Part shown: positions 55,218-63,905 of the stretch, in pieces
Layout of the letters: every line of letters starts with the position of its first letter
Numbering within the stretch: position 1 is the stretch's first letter
From: Tepidibacillus fermentans
GTDB lineage: Bacteria; Bacillota; Bacilli; Tepidibacillales; Tepidibacillaceae
DNA length: 64,000 bases
NCBI RefSeq assembly: GCF_004342885.1
Contig: NZ_SMAB01000003.1
Coordinates: forward strand, 111,087 to 175,086
Direction: 5' to 3'
The notes under the pieces: generated by a model
What the model saw: only the letters and a program-made list of their open reading frames with translations
Database searches by the model: none
What the model was told of the DNA's origin: nothing
Position numbers and translations under genes: made by a program

Positions 55218-55988
55218 TTGTACAGTGAAGAACGGAAAGCACTCATTCTTGATTATATTCAGAAAAAATCCAGAGCTTCCGTCCAAGAACTTGGAGAGTA
55301 TCTCAATGTATCCGAGTCAACCATTCGTAGAGATCTGAAAGAATTAGAAGATTTGAAGCTTCTAAAAAGGACTCATGGTGGGGCAATCTCGGTTGAAAAT
55401 GTGAATTTTGAGCCAACATTTCGGGAAAAAGAAGATCAATATTTTTTAGAAAAAGGTGCGATTGCAAAAAGGGCTGTTGAATTCATTAAAGAAGGAGATA
55501 CGATCCTTTTAGATTCAGGGACAACAATTTTTCATGTTGTAAAAGAATTAAAGCGGTTTCAAAAGTTAACCGTTGTTACCAATTCATTAATTTTTGCTCA
55601 TGAGTTACAGGATTCTCAAGGAATTGATGTGATTATTATTGGTGGATTTCTAAGAAGAGAGACTTTAGCATTAGTGGGTCCTTTAGCGGAGGAAGCATTA
55701 TCAGCGATCAAAGTCGACAAAGCATTTATCGCAACAAATGGATTAGATATCAAAGAAGGTCTCACGACACCGAATCTAATTGAGGCATCTACAAAACGGA
55801 AAATGATTGAATCATCAAAACAAGTCTTTTTATTAGCCGATCATAGCAAAATAGGAAAAATTGCTTTTGCTAAGTTCGCAAATATCAATAAAGTGGACAA
55901 ATTGATTATCGATGATGCTGTTCCTGAATACACTGTCAAAGAATTGATCAAATTAGGTATTGAAGTCGTTACTGTCACAGTATCATAG
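55218..55988 (+). CDS. fruR: DeoR-family transcriptional regulator of fructose use (FruR)
   Basis: DeoR-type repressor of 256 aa. The N-terminal helix-turn-helix has RKALILDYIQKKSRASVQEL and SESTIRRDLKELED, followed by RTHGGA. The C-terminal sugar-phosphate domain (DTILLDSGTT, VVTNSLIFAHEL, KAFIATNGLDIKEGLTTPN, LLADHSKIGKIAF) is typical. It starts with TTG 55218, preceded by GGGAGGTG at ten bases. It heads the fructose operon and probably represses its own promoter until fructose-1-phosphate appears. Confidence 0.93.
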   Translation: MYSEERKALILDYIQKKSRASVQELGEYLNVSESTIRRDLKELEDLKLLKRTHGGAISVENVNFEPTFREKEDQYFLEKGAIAKRAVEFIKEGDTILLDSGTTIFHVVKELKRFQKLTVVTNSLIFAHELQDSQGIDVIIIGGFLRRETLALVGPLAEEALSAIKVDKAFIATNGLDIKEGLTTPNLIEASTKRKMIESSKQVFLLADHSKIGKIAFAKFANINKVDKLIIDDAVPEYTVKELIKLGIEVVTVTVS

Positions 55989-55999
55989 GAGGAAACAAA

Positions 56000-56941
56000 A
56001 TGGAACCAGCGGTAATCACAGTGACATTAAATCCCGCCATTGATAAAACCATCACCCTTCCACGGTTTGAAGTGGGTGGTCTTAATCGAGCCAGCCAAAT
56101 CCGAATCGATCCTGGAGGTAAGGGAATTAATGTTGCAAAGGTGTTAAAAAAGTTTGGGGTTGATGTTTTGGCAACTGGCTTCATAGCCGGAGACCAAGGA
56201 AATTTGCTGCGCAATCAATTAAATGAGAGAGCCATTCAAACTGATTTTATTCATGTTGCTGGTGAGACCAGAACCAATTTCAAAATTGTAGATGAAGAAG
56301 CTGGAATCACTACCGAAATTAATGAAGTTGGGTTCCCAATATCGGATCAAGATATTACAAATTTAAAAGAACGGTTGAGATCTTACCTTTCATCAAATTC
56401 AGTGATTGTGTTTGCTGGAAGTCTTCCTCAAGGTGCGTCAGATCAAACCTATTATGAATTGATCCAATTTGCCAATCAAGCAGGAGCAAAGGCGATTCTT
56501 GATGCAGATAAAGCAGCACTAAGAGAAGGAATTAAAGCAAAACCCTACGCGATAAAACCCAACATTTTTGAGCTAGAACAATTATTGACAAGAAAACTTG
56601 ATACTGATCAAAAAATTGTAGAAGCTGGAAAAGAACTAATTGAACAAGGTATTTCCCTTATTATCGTTTCAATGGGTAGTAAAGGAGCTATTGTGTTAAA
56701 TCAAAAAGAAGCTTATCGAATCACACCATTTCCAATTACACCAAAAAGTACAGTTGGTGCAGGAGATTCTATGGTTGCAACACTAGTCTACTCTTTATTA
56801 GAAAATAAAAACTTAGAAGAAATAGCAAAATGGGTGACAACTGCCGGAACGATTACAGCAACCAAACCCGGCACAGAAGTTTGTTCACTAGAAGAAGTAA
56901 AACAAGCGATTCATAAAATCAATGTTAAAAAACTTTTGTAG
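56000..56941 (+). CDS. fruK: 1-Phosphofructokinase
   Basis: PfkB-family sugar kinase of 313 aa that converts fructose-1-phosphate to fructose-1,6-bisphosphate. The N-terminal VTLNPAIDKTITLPRFEVGG, the Gly-Gly motif IDPGGKGINVAKVLKKFGVD and the C-terminal KSTVGAGDSMVATLVYSL with the catalytic Asp are characteristic. GGAGG precedes the ATG, 12 nt after fruR. It works on the product of the PTS genes that follow. Confidence 0.96.
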   Translation: MEPAVITVTLNPAIDKTITLPRFEVGGLNRASQIRIDPGGKGINVAKVLKKFGVDVLATGFIAGDQGNLLRNQLNERAIQTDFIHVAGETRTNFKIVDEEAGITTEINEVGFPISDQDITNLKERLRSYLSSNSVIVFAGSLPQGASDQTYYELIQFANQAGAKAILDADKAALREGIKAKPYAIKPNIFELEQLLTRKLDTDQKIVEAGKELIEQGISLIIVSMGSKGAIVLNQKEAYRITPFPITPKSTVGAGDSMVATLVYSLLENKNLEEIAKWVTTAGTITATKPGTEVCSLEEVKQAIHKINVKKLL

Positions 56942-56968
56942 CTACAACATGTAGAAAGGTGGATTACA

Positions 56969-58354
56969 ATGAAGAAAATTTTAGCTGTTACTGCTTGTCC
57001 CACTGGTATCGCACATACCTATATGGCTGCAGAAGCTCTCCAAGAAGCAGCAAAACAAAAAAATGTGGATATTAAAGTAGAAACTAGGGGAGCAGTCGGT
57101 GTTGAAAACGAGTTAACACCAGAAGAAATTCACGAAGCACATGCCATCATCTTAGCTGTAGATGTTGATGTAAATGAAGAAAGATTCAAGGGGAAAAATG
57201 TCATCAAAGTTGGTGTTGCTGAAGCTATTAAGGATGCAAATGGATTAATTGAGCAAGCAATCTCGATGAAAGCAAAAACTGTTGACTATCGTGAACAAGT
57301 TGAGGCTATCAAAGCTGAGAGAAGTGCTGAACGAACAGGTGTATATAAACATTTAATGAATGGTGTTTCCAATATGTTGCCATTAGTGGTAGCTGGTGGA
57401 TTAATCATTGCCATCTCTTTTATCTTTGGGATCAAAGCTTTTGACCCTAATGATCCTTCTTATAATCCGATTGCAAAAGCGTTAATGGATATTGGTGGAG
57501 GTTCTGCCTTTGCCTTAATGGTTCCTGTTCTTGCTGGGTATATTGCCTTTTCGATCGCTGGAAAACCTGGATTGGCACCTGGATTAGTTGGTGGAATGTT
57601 AGCTAGTAAAATAGGTGCAGGATTTCTAGGTGGGATCATCGCCGGTTTTCTTGCAGGTTATGTGGCAAAATGGTTGCGCGACTATATTAAATTACCAAGA
57701 AACTTTGCTGGTCTTGTTCCTATCCTCATTATTCCATTCTTCTCTACATTGATTGTTGGTTTATTAATGATTTTTGTCATTGGTACACCTGTAAAATCGA
57801 TCATGGATGCCCTTACAGGATGGCTAACCAGCCTATCTTCTGCTAATGCGGTAATTCTAGGTTTGATATTAGGTGCAATGATGGCATTTGATATGGGAGG
57901 TCCTGTCAATAAAACCGCTTATACTTTCGCAGTTGGTTTATTAGGTAGCAATGTTTTTGCTCCAATGGCAGCCGTTATGGCAGCTGGTATGACTCCACCA
58001 TTAGGTCTGTGGTTGGCTACTTTAATCGCACCTAAAAAATTTACAAATGAAGAAAGAGAAGCTGGAAAAGCAGCCTCAATTTTAGGAATTTCATTTATTA
58101 CAGAGGGAGCTATCCCATTTGCTGCAGCTGACCCCCTTCGTGTCATTCCTGCGATAGTCGCTGGTTCAGCAGTCACAGGTGCTTTATCCATGTATTTTGG
58201 GGCTACATTACGAGCACCACATGGAGGAATTTTTGTCCTATTTATTCCGAATGCAGTAGGAAACTTACTCATGTATACCGTTTCAATCATCGTAGGAACG
58301 ATCGTGACAGCTCTTCTTGTCAGTGTATTAAAAACAAGGAAAAATGAACAATAA
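56969..58354 (+). CDS. fruA: Fructose PTS transporter subunit EIIBC
   Basis: Membrane permease of 461 aa with an N-terminal EIIB domain (phospho-Cys in ILAVTACPTGIAHTYMAAEA, Cys10) and a C-terminal EIIC domain starting about residue 125 with MNGVSNMLPLVVAGGLIIAI and GGSAFALMVPVLAGYIAFSI. EIIA is not fused but is the next gene. In B. subtilis FruA carries EIIABC in one chain. AAAGGTGG precedes the ATG. It should import fructose as fructose-1-phosphate. Confidence 0.96.
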   Translation: MKKILAVTACPTGIAHTYMAAEALQEAAKQKNVDIKVETRGAVGVENELTPEEIHEAHAIILAVDVDVNEERFKGKNVIKVGVAEAIKDANGLIEQAISMKAKTVDYREQVEAIKAERSAERTGVYKHLMNGVSNMLPLVVAGGLIIAISFIFGIKAFDPNDPSYNPIAKALMDIGGGSAFALMVPVLAGYIAFSIAGKPGLAPGLVGGMLASKIGAGFLGGIIAGFLAGYVAKWLRDYIKLPRNFAGLVPILIIPFFSTLIVGLLMIFVIGTPVKSIMDALTGWLTSLSSANAVILGLILGAMMAFDMGGPVNKTAYTFAVGLLGSNVFAPMAAVMAAGMTPPLGLWLATLIAPKKFTNEEREAGKAASILGISFITEGAIPFAAADPLRVIPAIVAGSAVTGALSMYFGATLRAPHGGIFVLFIPNAVGNLLMYTVSIIVGTIVTALLVSVLKTRKNEQ

Positions 58355-58382
58355 TCCATTTAACTTATAGGAGGTCTTATCT

Positions 58383-58838
58383 ATGGATCTATCGACACTC
58401 ATTAAAGAAGAGACCATTTCATTATCTCTAGAAGCAACAGACAAAAAAGATGTCATCTCCAAAATGGCAAATAAAATGGCCCAAGCTGGATATATTTCCG
58501 ATGTGAATCTATATACTGAAGCCGTATTTACAAGAGAAGAAAAAGGGTCTACAGGTATTGGCTTTCAAGTAGCCATCCCTCACGGAAAGTCTAAAGGAGT
58601 GAGCAAACCTGGATTAGCTTTTGCAAGATTAGCTCAACCCACTGAATGGCAATCTCTAGATGGCCAACCTGTTTCCATGGTTTTCTTAATTGCTGTTCCC
58701 GAAGAACAAGCAGGCAATGAACATTTGCAGATTTTAGCAGCTTTATCAAGAAAACTCATCCATGAGGAATTTAGAAATCAATTAATGTCAGCCAAAACAG
58801 CTCAAGAGGTTCTTAGTCTCATCAAAACAGCATCTTAA
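58383..58838 (+). CDS. Fructose PTS EIIA component
   Basis: Separate EIIA-Fru domain protein of 151 aa. The phosphorylated His67 is in GFQVAIPHGKSKGVS, and EEKGSTGIG is the family strand before it. It receives phosphate from HPr and passes it to EIIBC. GGAGGTC precedes the ATG, 28 nt after the EIIBC stop. It ends the fru operon and is followed by a terminator. Confidence 0.95.
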   Translation: MDLSTLIKEETISLSLEATDKKDVISKMANKMAQAGYISDVNLYTEAVFTREEKGSTGIGFQVAIPHGKSKGVSKPGLAFARLAQPTEWQSLDGQPVSMVFLIAVPEEQAGNEHLQILAALSRKLIHEEFRNQLMSAKTAQEVLSLIKTAS

Positions 58839-58849
58839 ATAGATAGATC

Positions 58850-58874
58850 GCCATGAAGTATTATGCTTCATGGC
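58850..58874 (+). terminator. fru operon terminator
   Basis: GCCATGAAG / CTTCATGGC (9 bp, 7-nt loop) followed by six T. The right arm overlaps the stop of the convergent gene at 58868. Confidence 0.85.
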
Positions 58875-59410
58875 ATTTTTTGTACCTCCATTAATAAAGG
58901 ATAACCATGCCATACCTTTACTTTGGCTACTAGATTCCCTTCCCTAGCTTGTTTTTCTAGGTCTTCCCCTGTATTCTCCGGTACAAAATAACGGTCGATT
59001 TGGTAATCCACATAAACGTTTTGAGCAGACATTTCATTTAATGGACCATAGAGATTCACTTTAGCTTTTAAATAATAGGGATGGTTAGGTTTGGTAAAGC
59101 TAATTTTTTCAACCGTATAAAAATTGCCTTTCCTTTGTAAGATAGCATACAAATCTTTGTCCCTAAACTTACTAAACTCTTTCCCTGACTTCAATTCTTC
59201 AGGGAAAAGATTGAAAGGAACATCATTGATTTCATATCTTAAAGATACATAGTCTCCCCGAAAGAGATCCCTTGGATCTAAGGGTTTTGTTTTTAGCAAA
59301 ATTTCCTCACCAAAAAAATACGTCATAGTAGGAAGGAAACTCATTGATAGTAAAATGAGAACTGGAACAATCATCACAATGTAAAAGAATATTGTCGATC
59401 TATTCCTCAT
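58868..59410 (-). CDS. GDYXXLXY domain protein
   Basis: Membrane-anchored protein of 180 aa. One N-terminal helix (FFYIVMIVPVLILLSMSFL) is followed by an extracytoplasmic domain carrying the name-giving motif RGDYVSLRYEI. A second similar strand lies in NVYVDYQIDRYFVPENTG. The function is unknown. Such proteins are regularly paired with DUF2157 membrane proteins, as here; the two overlap by ATGA. GGGAGGG precedes the ATG. Confidence 0.88.
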   Translation of the reverse strand: MRNRSTIFFYIVMIVPVLILLSMSFLPTMTYFFGEEILLKTKPLDPRDLFRGDYVSLRYEINDVPFNLFPEELKSGKEFSKFRDKDLYAILQRKGNFYTVEKISFTKPNHPYYLKAKVNLYGPLNEMSAQNVYVDYQIDRYFVPENTGEDLEKQAREGNLVAKVKVWHGYPLLMEVQKMP

Positions 59411-60498
59411 CTTGGTTCCCTCCCTAATTCTTTACGTTTCCGTTCAAAATAAAAACCAAAACCTAATAATAAGATGCCCCCTGTAAAGAAAAAGATCGAT
59501 TTAGGTAGAAAATCGTACATGGCGTCAAAATAAAATCTTAAAATGGTAATTCCAATAAAAAGCAAGGCGAATAAATTATTTTTCCTAACCAAAGACAAAA
59601 GGAGAAGAAAATAAAAGATTGCAAAAAGGATATGAATGGAAAAATAGTTGGGCAAATGGAGGGCTTGAACAAAGTCAAAGTCCTTCCAAATCCAATCCAA
59701 TGTTAAAATGACACCAGTTACCCCAAACAAGATATTTCCCTGCGTCTGAAAGATCTTAGGATAGTAAGAAATAGGGAAAAAGTACATCAATAACCCAATG
59801 ACAAAAAAGATGATAAGGATGAGTTCTGTTTTCACATGAAATCCTTCAGCTAAAAGAAGCCAAATAAAATTTAACGTGATTATATTGGTTAAAAATAGGT
59901 TTTCTTTTAATGTAAAATATCGTTGCAATCTATATAAAATGGGAATAATCAAAAACAAGGAAAAAGGGATACTGCCATACACAAATTGACCATTTAAATA
60001 AACCAAGAGTAATAAATGGAGAAACGTAAACATCCATTGATCTTTTAAATAAATCAGCAATGGAAAAATTCCTAATGCCCACATGAAAAACGCATTTGTA
60101 AAACGGCCACCAAAATTAAACATTTGGCCAATCAAAAATATTCCAGCGCCAAAAATCAAGACCCCTAAATAAGTTAAACTTCGGCTCGTTTTGGGATAAT
60201 GTTCACGAATACGGAAACTAATCCATTGCGTAACAAGGTATGCAATAATAATCAAAGAAAATTTAAAAACTTTCCCCATATAGATCCAGTTACTGGCAAT
60301 TAAACTTAAAATGCCAAGACCCATTAAAATTGAACCAACAGTAACAAGAACCTTAATAAAACTAATACTTCCATTTACCTGATAAGATTCTATGATTGTA
60401 TCTACTTGCTTCTCTGAAATGATTCCTCGGGATTTATGCTTATTAAGTTCTTGTTTCAAAAACGCCAAATCACTTTGGCTAATTTTTTGCTTTTCCAT
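59407..60498 (-). CDS. DUF2157 polytopic membrane protein
   Basis: Membrane protein of 363 aa with a short helical cytoplasmic N-terminus (DLAFLKQELNKHKSRGIISE) followed by about ten hydrophobic segments. The N-terminal region and the first helix (VLVTVGSILMGLGILSLIAS) match DUF2157. It overlaps the GDYXXLXY gene and the pair probably forms a complex. The function is unknown. GGGAGGGG precedes the ATG. Confidence 0.87.
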   Translation of the reverse strand: MEKQKISQSDLAFLKQELNKHKSRGIISEKQVDTIIESYQVNGSISFIKVLVTVGSILMGLGILSLIASNWIYMGKVFKFSLIIIAYLVTQWISFRIREHYPKTSRSLTYLGVLIFGAGIFLIGQMFNFGGRFTNAFFMWALGIFPLLIYLKDQWMFTFLHLLLLVYLNGQFVYGSIPFSLFLIIPILYRLQRYFTLKENLFLTNIITLNFIWLLLAEGFHVKTELILIIFFVIGLLMYFFPISYYPKIFQTQGNILFGVTGVILTLDWIWKDFDFVQALHLPNYFSIHILFAIFYFLLLLSLVRKNNLFALLFIGITILRFYFDAMYDFLPKSIFFFTGGILLLGFGFYFERKRKELGREPR

Positions 60499-60537
60499 TA
60501 AACCCCTCCCAACTGTTATCTTTGGAACCTTAATAAA

Positions 60538-61713
60538 CTACTTTTTAAATTCTGAAACAAATCTTGCTATCCGTTTCATTGCTTCTTCTAATTGTTTCAT
60601 CGATGTCGCATAAGAGCATCGGATGTAACCTTCCCCACTTTTTCCAAAGACATTTCCCGGTACAACTGCAACTTTTTCTTTTCGTAAAAGTTGTTCTGCA
60701 AATTCTTCAGATGTTAATCCTGTTTCAGAAATGGAAGGGAAAACGTAGAATGCTCCACCAGGTATATGACAAGAAAGTCCCATTTCATGAAACGAATGAA
60801 CAACAAAGTTTCTTCGTTGCCTATAGCTTTTTTTCATCTCTCTTACGCTTCTTTCTCCATTTGTCAGAGCTTCGATAGCTGCATGTTGGGCCATTGTTGG
60901 CGCAGACATGATTGTATATTGATGAATTTTTATCATCGCTTGAATAATTTCTTTAGGTCCTGCTGCATAACCTAAACGCCAACCTGTCATAGCAAAAGCT
61001 TTAGAAAATCCAGAAATTAAAATAGTTCTTTCTTTCATTCTTTTAATCGATGGGAAACTTGTAAATTCTTCATCGTAAGTAAGTTCAGCATAGATTTCAT
61101 CAGATAATACGATTAAATCATATTTTTCAACGACGGAAGCAATCTTTATAAGTTCCTCTTTTCCTAGAACCGTTCCAGTTGGATTGTTTGGATTACACAA
61201 AATAATGGCCTTTGTTTTCGAGGTAATGGTTTTTTCTATTTGTTCTGGTTGGAGCTTAAAAGCATCTTTAGAATCCGTTTGTACAGGTACTGGAAATCCA
61301 CCTGCTAAGGATACAATAGGTGAATATGCAACAAAACTCGGTTCAACAACAATAACCTCGTCTCCTGGATTTATGATCGCCCTTAAAGCAAGATCAATCG
61401 CCTCACTTGCCCCAACCGTTACAATCAGTTCGTTTTCAGGATTATATTCAACCTCGTAATTCGATTTTAAATACCGGCTTACTTCCTCTCGTAATTCAAT
61501 CATCCCAGCATTCGCGGTATAAGCAGTATACCCTTGTTCAAGTGCATGATAGCTAGCTTCTATTACATTCCATGGCGTTACAAAGTCTGGCTCTCCTACC
61601 CCAAGCGAGATCACATTATCCATCGTTGATGCCAACTCGAAAAACCTTCGAATACCTGAAGGTTTCAGTTGCTCAACTGTTTTTGATAGATACGTTTTTT
61701 GCTTAGTTGACAT
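60538..61713 (-). CDS. alaT: Aminotransferase class I, AlaT (YugH) type
   Basis: PLP aminotransferase of 391 aa. Visible residues are the substrate-binding Arg near the C-terminus (EGYIRCSYATS), the Schiff-base Lys in LISGFSKAFAMTGWRLGYAAG, ILCNPNNPTGTVLG and LSDEIYAELTYDEEFTS. Its overlap by one base with a YugG-type Lrp gene (TAATG) matches the alaR-alaT pair of B. subtilis, in which YugH forms alanine. That specific substrate is inferred from context; aspartate or aromatic activity cannot be excluded. Confidence 0.9.
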   Translation of the reverse strand: MSTKQKTYLSKTVEQLKPSGIRRFFELASTMDNVISLGVGEPDFVTPWNVIEASYHALEQGYTAYTANAGMIELREEVSRYLKSNYEVEYNPENELIVTVGASEAIDLALRAIINPGDEVIVVEPSFVAYSPIVSLAGGFPVPVQTDSKDAFKLQPEQIEKTITSKTKAIILCNPNNPTGTVLGKEELIKIASVVEKYDLIVLSDEIYAELTYDEEFTSFPSIKRMKERTILISGFSKAFAMTGWRLGYAAGPKEIIQAMIKIHQYTIMSAPTMAQHAAIEALTNGERSVREMKKSYRQRRNFVVHSFHEMGLSCHIPGGAFYVFPSISETGLTSEEFAEQLLRKEKVAVVPGNVFGKSGEGYIRCSYATSMKQLEEAMKRIARFVSEFKK

Positions 61714-62207
61714 TATGGTGTCACCACAATTCTTCTGTCATCTTCTTCATGGTCAAATATGACCCCATCATGCTTATACTTCTTCAAAATAAAGTGGGTA
61801 GTTGTAGATATAACAGAATCAAGCGTTGATAACTTTTCTGAAACAAATCGGCCAATTTCAGACATCGTTCTCCCTTGAACAGAGACCGATAAATCATACG
61901 CCCCCGACATTAAATATACTGCTTTCACCTCAGGAAACCGATAGATTCTCTCTGCTACTTTATCAAATCCCACTCCTCGCTTGGGTGTTACCTTTACATC
62001 GATCATTGCGGTAACTCCTTCATAATCTAAAACTTTTGCCCAATCCACAATCGCCGAATAACCAAGAATAATCTTCTCCTTCTCTAGCTTATCCATCATT
62101 TTCTCGATTTCTTTTACATCCATATCTAGTAATTTGGCTAGAGTCTCAACTTCCATCCTCCCATTTTTTTCCAAAAGTTCTAAAAATTCAATCTCTTTCT
62201 TTTCCAA
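61713..62207 (-). CDS. alaR: Lrp/AsnC-family regulator, AlaR (YugG) type
   Basis: Lrp-type regulator of about 164 aa. The N-terminal helix-turn-helix (EIEFLELLEKNGRMEVETLA, KEIEKMMDKLEKEK) is followed by a RAM ligand domain with VTAMIDVKVTPKRGVGFDKV, YLMSGAYDLSVSVQGRTMSE and HFILKKYKHDG. These match YugG closely. I start at TTG 62207; GTG 62216, three codons earlier, is very near GAAGTGA and also possible. It controls the adjoining aminotransferase in all likelihood. Confidence 0.9.
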   Translation of the reverse strand: MEKKEIEFLELLEKNGRMEVETLAKLLDMDVKEIEKMMDKLEKEKIILGYSAIVDWAKVLDYEGVTAMIDVKVTPKRGVGFDKVAERIYRFPEVKAVYLMSGAYDLSVSVQGRTMSEIGRFVSEKLSTLDSVISTTTHFILKKYKHDGVIFDHEEDDRRIVVTP

Positions 62208-62430
62208 AACGATCACTCACTTCTTTTTCATATTTATGATTAATAATAACAAAAAAAGCAGCAAATTTTTCAATTTATTTAAAAATATTGATAATTTAAT
62301 TTTAATCTTTTATGGATTTTTTCCTTTTCCACCTCTAATTTATCGTAAATTGTTTTAAGAAAAATAGAAATAAGAAATGCATAGTAGTATAACATTATAA
62401 AACAAGTTGTAAAACGATAGAAACCTTCCT

Positions 62431-62464
62431 AAAGGGCATAACTATGTTCTGACTATGCCTTTTT
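62431..62464 (+). terminator. Orphan terminator-like hairpin between alaR and HD-GYP gene
   Basis: AAAGGGCATA and TATGCCTTTT pair around a 13-nt loop, then continue into T. No gene ends here on the plus strand. CCTT...AAGG at 62424-62435 could form a competing hairpin. The rest of 62220-62500 is AT-rich without another recognisable feature. Confidence 0.5.
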
Positions 62465-62506
62465 AAATATGAATGAGAGAAAATGATTGTTTACACTTTA
62501 TCAATA

Positions 62507-62535
62507 TTTACTGAATATGTTACGATATTTGTAAT
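62507..62535 (+). promoter_or_regulatory. Promoter of the HD-GYP-like gene
   Basis: TTTACT (62507-62512), a 17-nt spacer and TGTAAT (62530-62535), about 20 nt before the start codon. Confidence 0.5.
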
Positions 62536-62556
62536 ACAGCTTTTTTGGAGGAAGAC

Positions 62557-63600
62557 ATGAGATATACAACAATTGGAAGTGTAAGAGAAGGACAAATTCT
62601 TGGCAAAAACATCTATTCTATGGATGGAAAAATTTTATTACGTAATGGAGTTTCATTGACAAAACAAATCATTCTGAAATTAAAACAATTAGGAATCACT
62701 GCAATTTATATTAAAGACGATCGCTTTAGTGATATTGAGGTGGAAGATATAGTTTCTGAAGAAACAAAAAGAGCTACAATTGGTGTACTTTCTGAATCTG
62801 TAAAATGTATTCAAACAGGTAAAGAGTTAAATATGAAGGAACTGCAAAATAATACGAGTGAATTAATAGATGAAATTCTTAAAAATAAAGATAATCTTGT
62901 ATTTCTTGGTGACATATTAACTAAAGATAATCAATTATTTATCCACTCTGTCAACGTATGTATCATATCTATAATTATTGGTATCAATTTAAAAATGAGC
63001 CGAAATCAATTACAAGAATTGGCATTAGGAGCCCTTTTTCATGACATTGGCAAAGTCATCCCTGATGAGGCTTTAGATAAATTAACATTAAAACATGATA
63101 ATGTTAACGAACATACATGGAGAGGATTTTATTATTTAAGAAAAAAGCCGGAGATCAATGCTGTCTCATCGATTGTTGCGTTAGAACATCATGAATACAT
63201 GAATGGCAAAGGCTCACCGCGAGGGTTAAAAAAGGATGAGATTCATTTATATGCTAAGATTGTAGGCTTAGCGAATTATTATGACAATCTTGTAAACCCA
63301 CATATGGGAAATATACGAATCAAACCACACGAAGCGTTGGAAAAAATCATGGGCCTTACCAATCATTTTTTCGAACATGATATCGTTTGGCAGTTTTTAC
63401 AGTCCATAGCCACCTATCCAAATGGGAGTACGGTAAGATTATCTACAAACGAAATCGGTATTGTTGTGGGACAACACAAAGGATTACCAACCCGCCCTAT
63501 AATACGACTCTTAAAAGAACAGAATTCAAATCAAATTGAAGCAATGGAAATCGATTTGGCTAAAGAGAAAACGGTATTCATCGAGGAAGTATTGGAATAG
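62557..63600 (+). CDS. HD-GYP-like domain phosphohydrolase
   Basis: Cytosolic protein of about 347 aa. An N-terminal region of about 100 residues (REGQILGKNIYSMDGKILLR, GVSLTKQIILKLKQLGITAI) is followed by an HD domain. Metal ligands are visible in FIHSVNVCII, ALFHDIGKVIPDEALDK, EHTWRGFYYL and VALEHHEYMNGKG. HD-GYP proteins hydrolyse cyclic di-GMP. Here the name motif reads GSP (KGSPRGL) in place of GYP, so activity is not certain. ATG 62557 has GGAGG five bases upstream. It stands alone just before the CRISPR array. Confidence 0.9.
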   Translation: MRYTTIGSVREGQILGKNIYSMDGKILLRNGVSLTKQIILKLKQLGITAIYIKDDRFSDIEVEDIVSEETKRATIGVLSESVKCIQTGKELNMKELQNNTSELIDEILKNKDNLVFLGDILTKDNQLFIHSVNVCIISIIIGINLKMSRNQLQELALGALFHDIGKVIPDEALDKLTLKHDNVNEHTWRGFYYLRKKPEINAVSSIVALEHHEYMNGKGSPRGLKKDEIHLYAKIVGLANYYDNLVNPHMGNIRIKPHEALEKIMGLTNHFFEHDIVWQFLQSIATYPNGSTVRLSTNEIGIVVGQHKGLPTRPIIRLLKEQNSNQIEAMEIDLAKEKTVFIEEVLE

Positions 63601-63649
63601 TTTCACGAAAAATACCGTCCTTCATCATCTTTACCAATCTTTGTTACTT

Positions 63650-63905
63650 CTTTTCTATCTCTTTCGTCAAATCTAGTTACTGCATCAACCGATGATTATA
63701 TCGAAACTGAAATGTTTTGGATGTTTCAATCCTCTTTAGTCGAGTCTAGTTACTGCATCCCTGATGCAGAAGTTAAAATTGGTACGAAATTTTATGTTTC
63801 AATCCTCTTTAGTCGAGTCTAGTTACTGCATCCTGCCGTTTTAATGCTTGGTAAGTGATATAGTTACTGTTTCAATCCTCTTTAGTCGAGTCTAGTTACT
63901 GCATC
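63650..63905 (-). CRISPR. Short CRISPR array (four repeats, three spacers)
   Basis: Three identical 37-bp repeats (63723-63759, 63796-63832, 63869-63905) begin GTTTCAATCC and end TAGTTACTGCATC on the plus strand. A fourth at 63650-63686 keeps only the GCATC-side half well (28 of 37 bases). Spacers are all 36 bp (63687-63722, 63760-63795, 63833-63868). The reverse strand ends in ATTGAAAC, the usual crRNA tag, and the degenerate repeat marks the far end. Transcription is therefore expected on the minus strand from a leader right of 63905. The sequence from 63906 to 64000 has no further repeat or gene. No cas gene is in the window. Confidence 0.95.

Noticed and set aside
57919..58359. Minus-strand frame of 146 codons
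   Set aside because: Antisense shadow of the fructose EIIC domain, which has full family motifs.
62400..62470. Cyclic di-GMP riboswitch ahead of the HD-GYP gene
   Set aside because: The conserved GGGACGCAAAG and GCCGG blocks of the c-di-GMP-I aptamer are missing; only a terminator-like hairpin remains.
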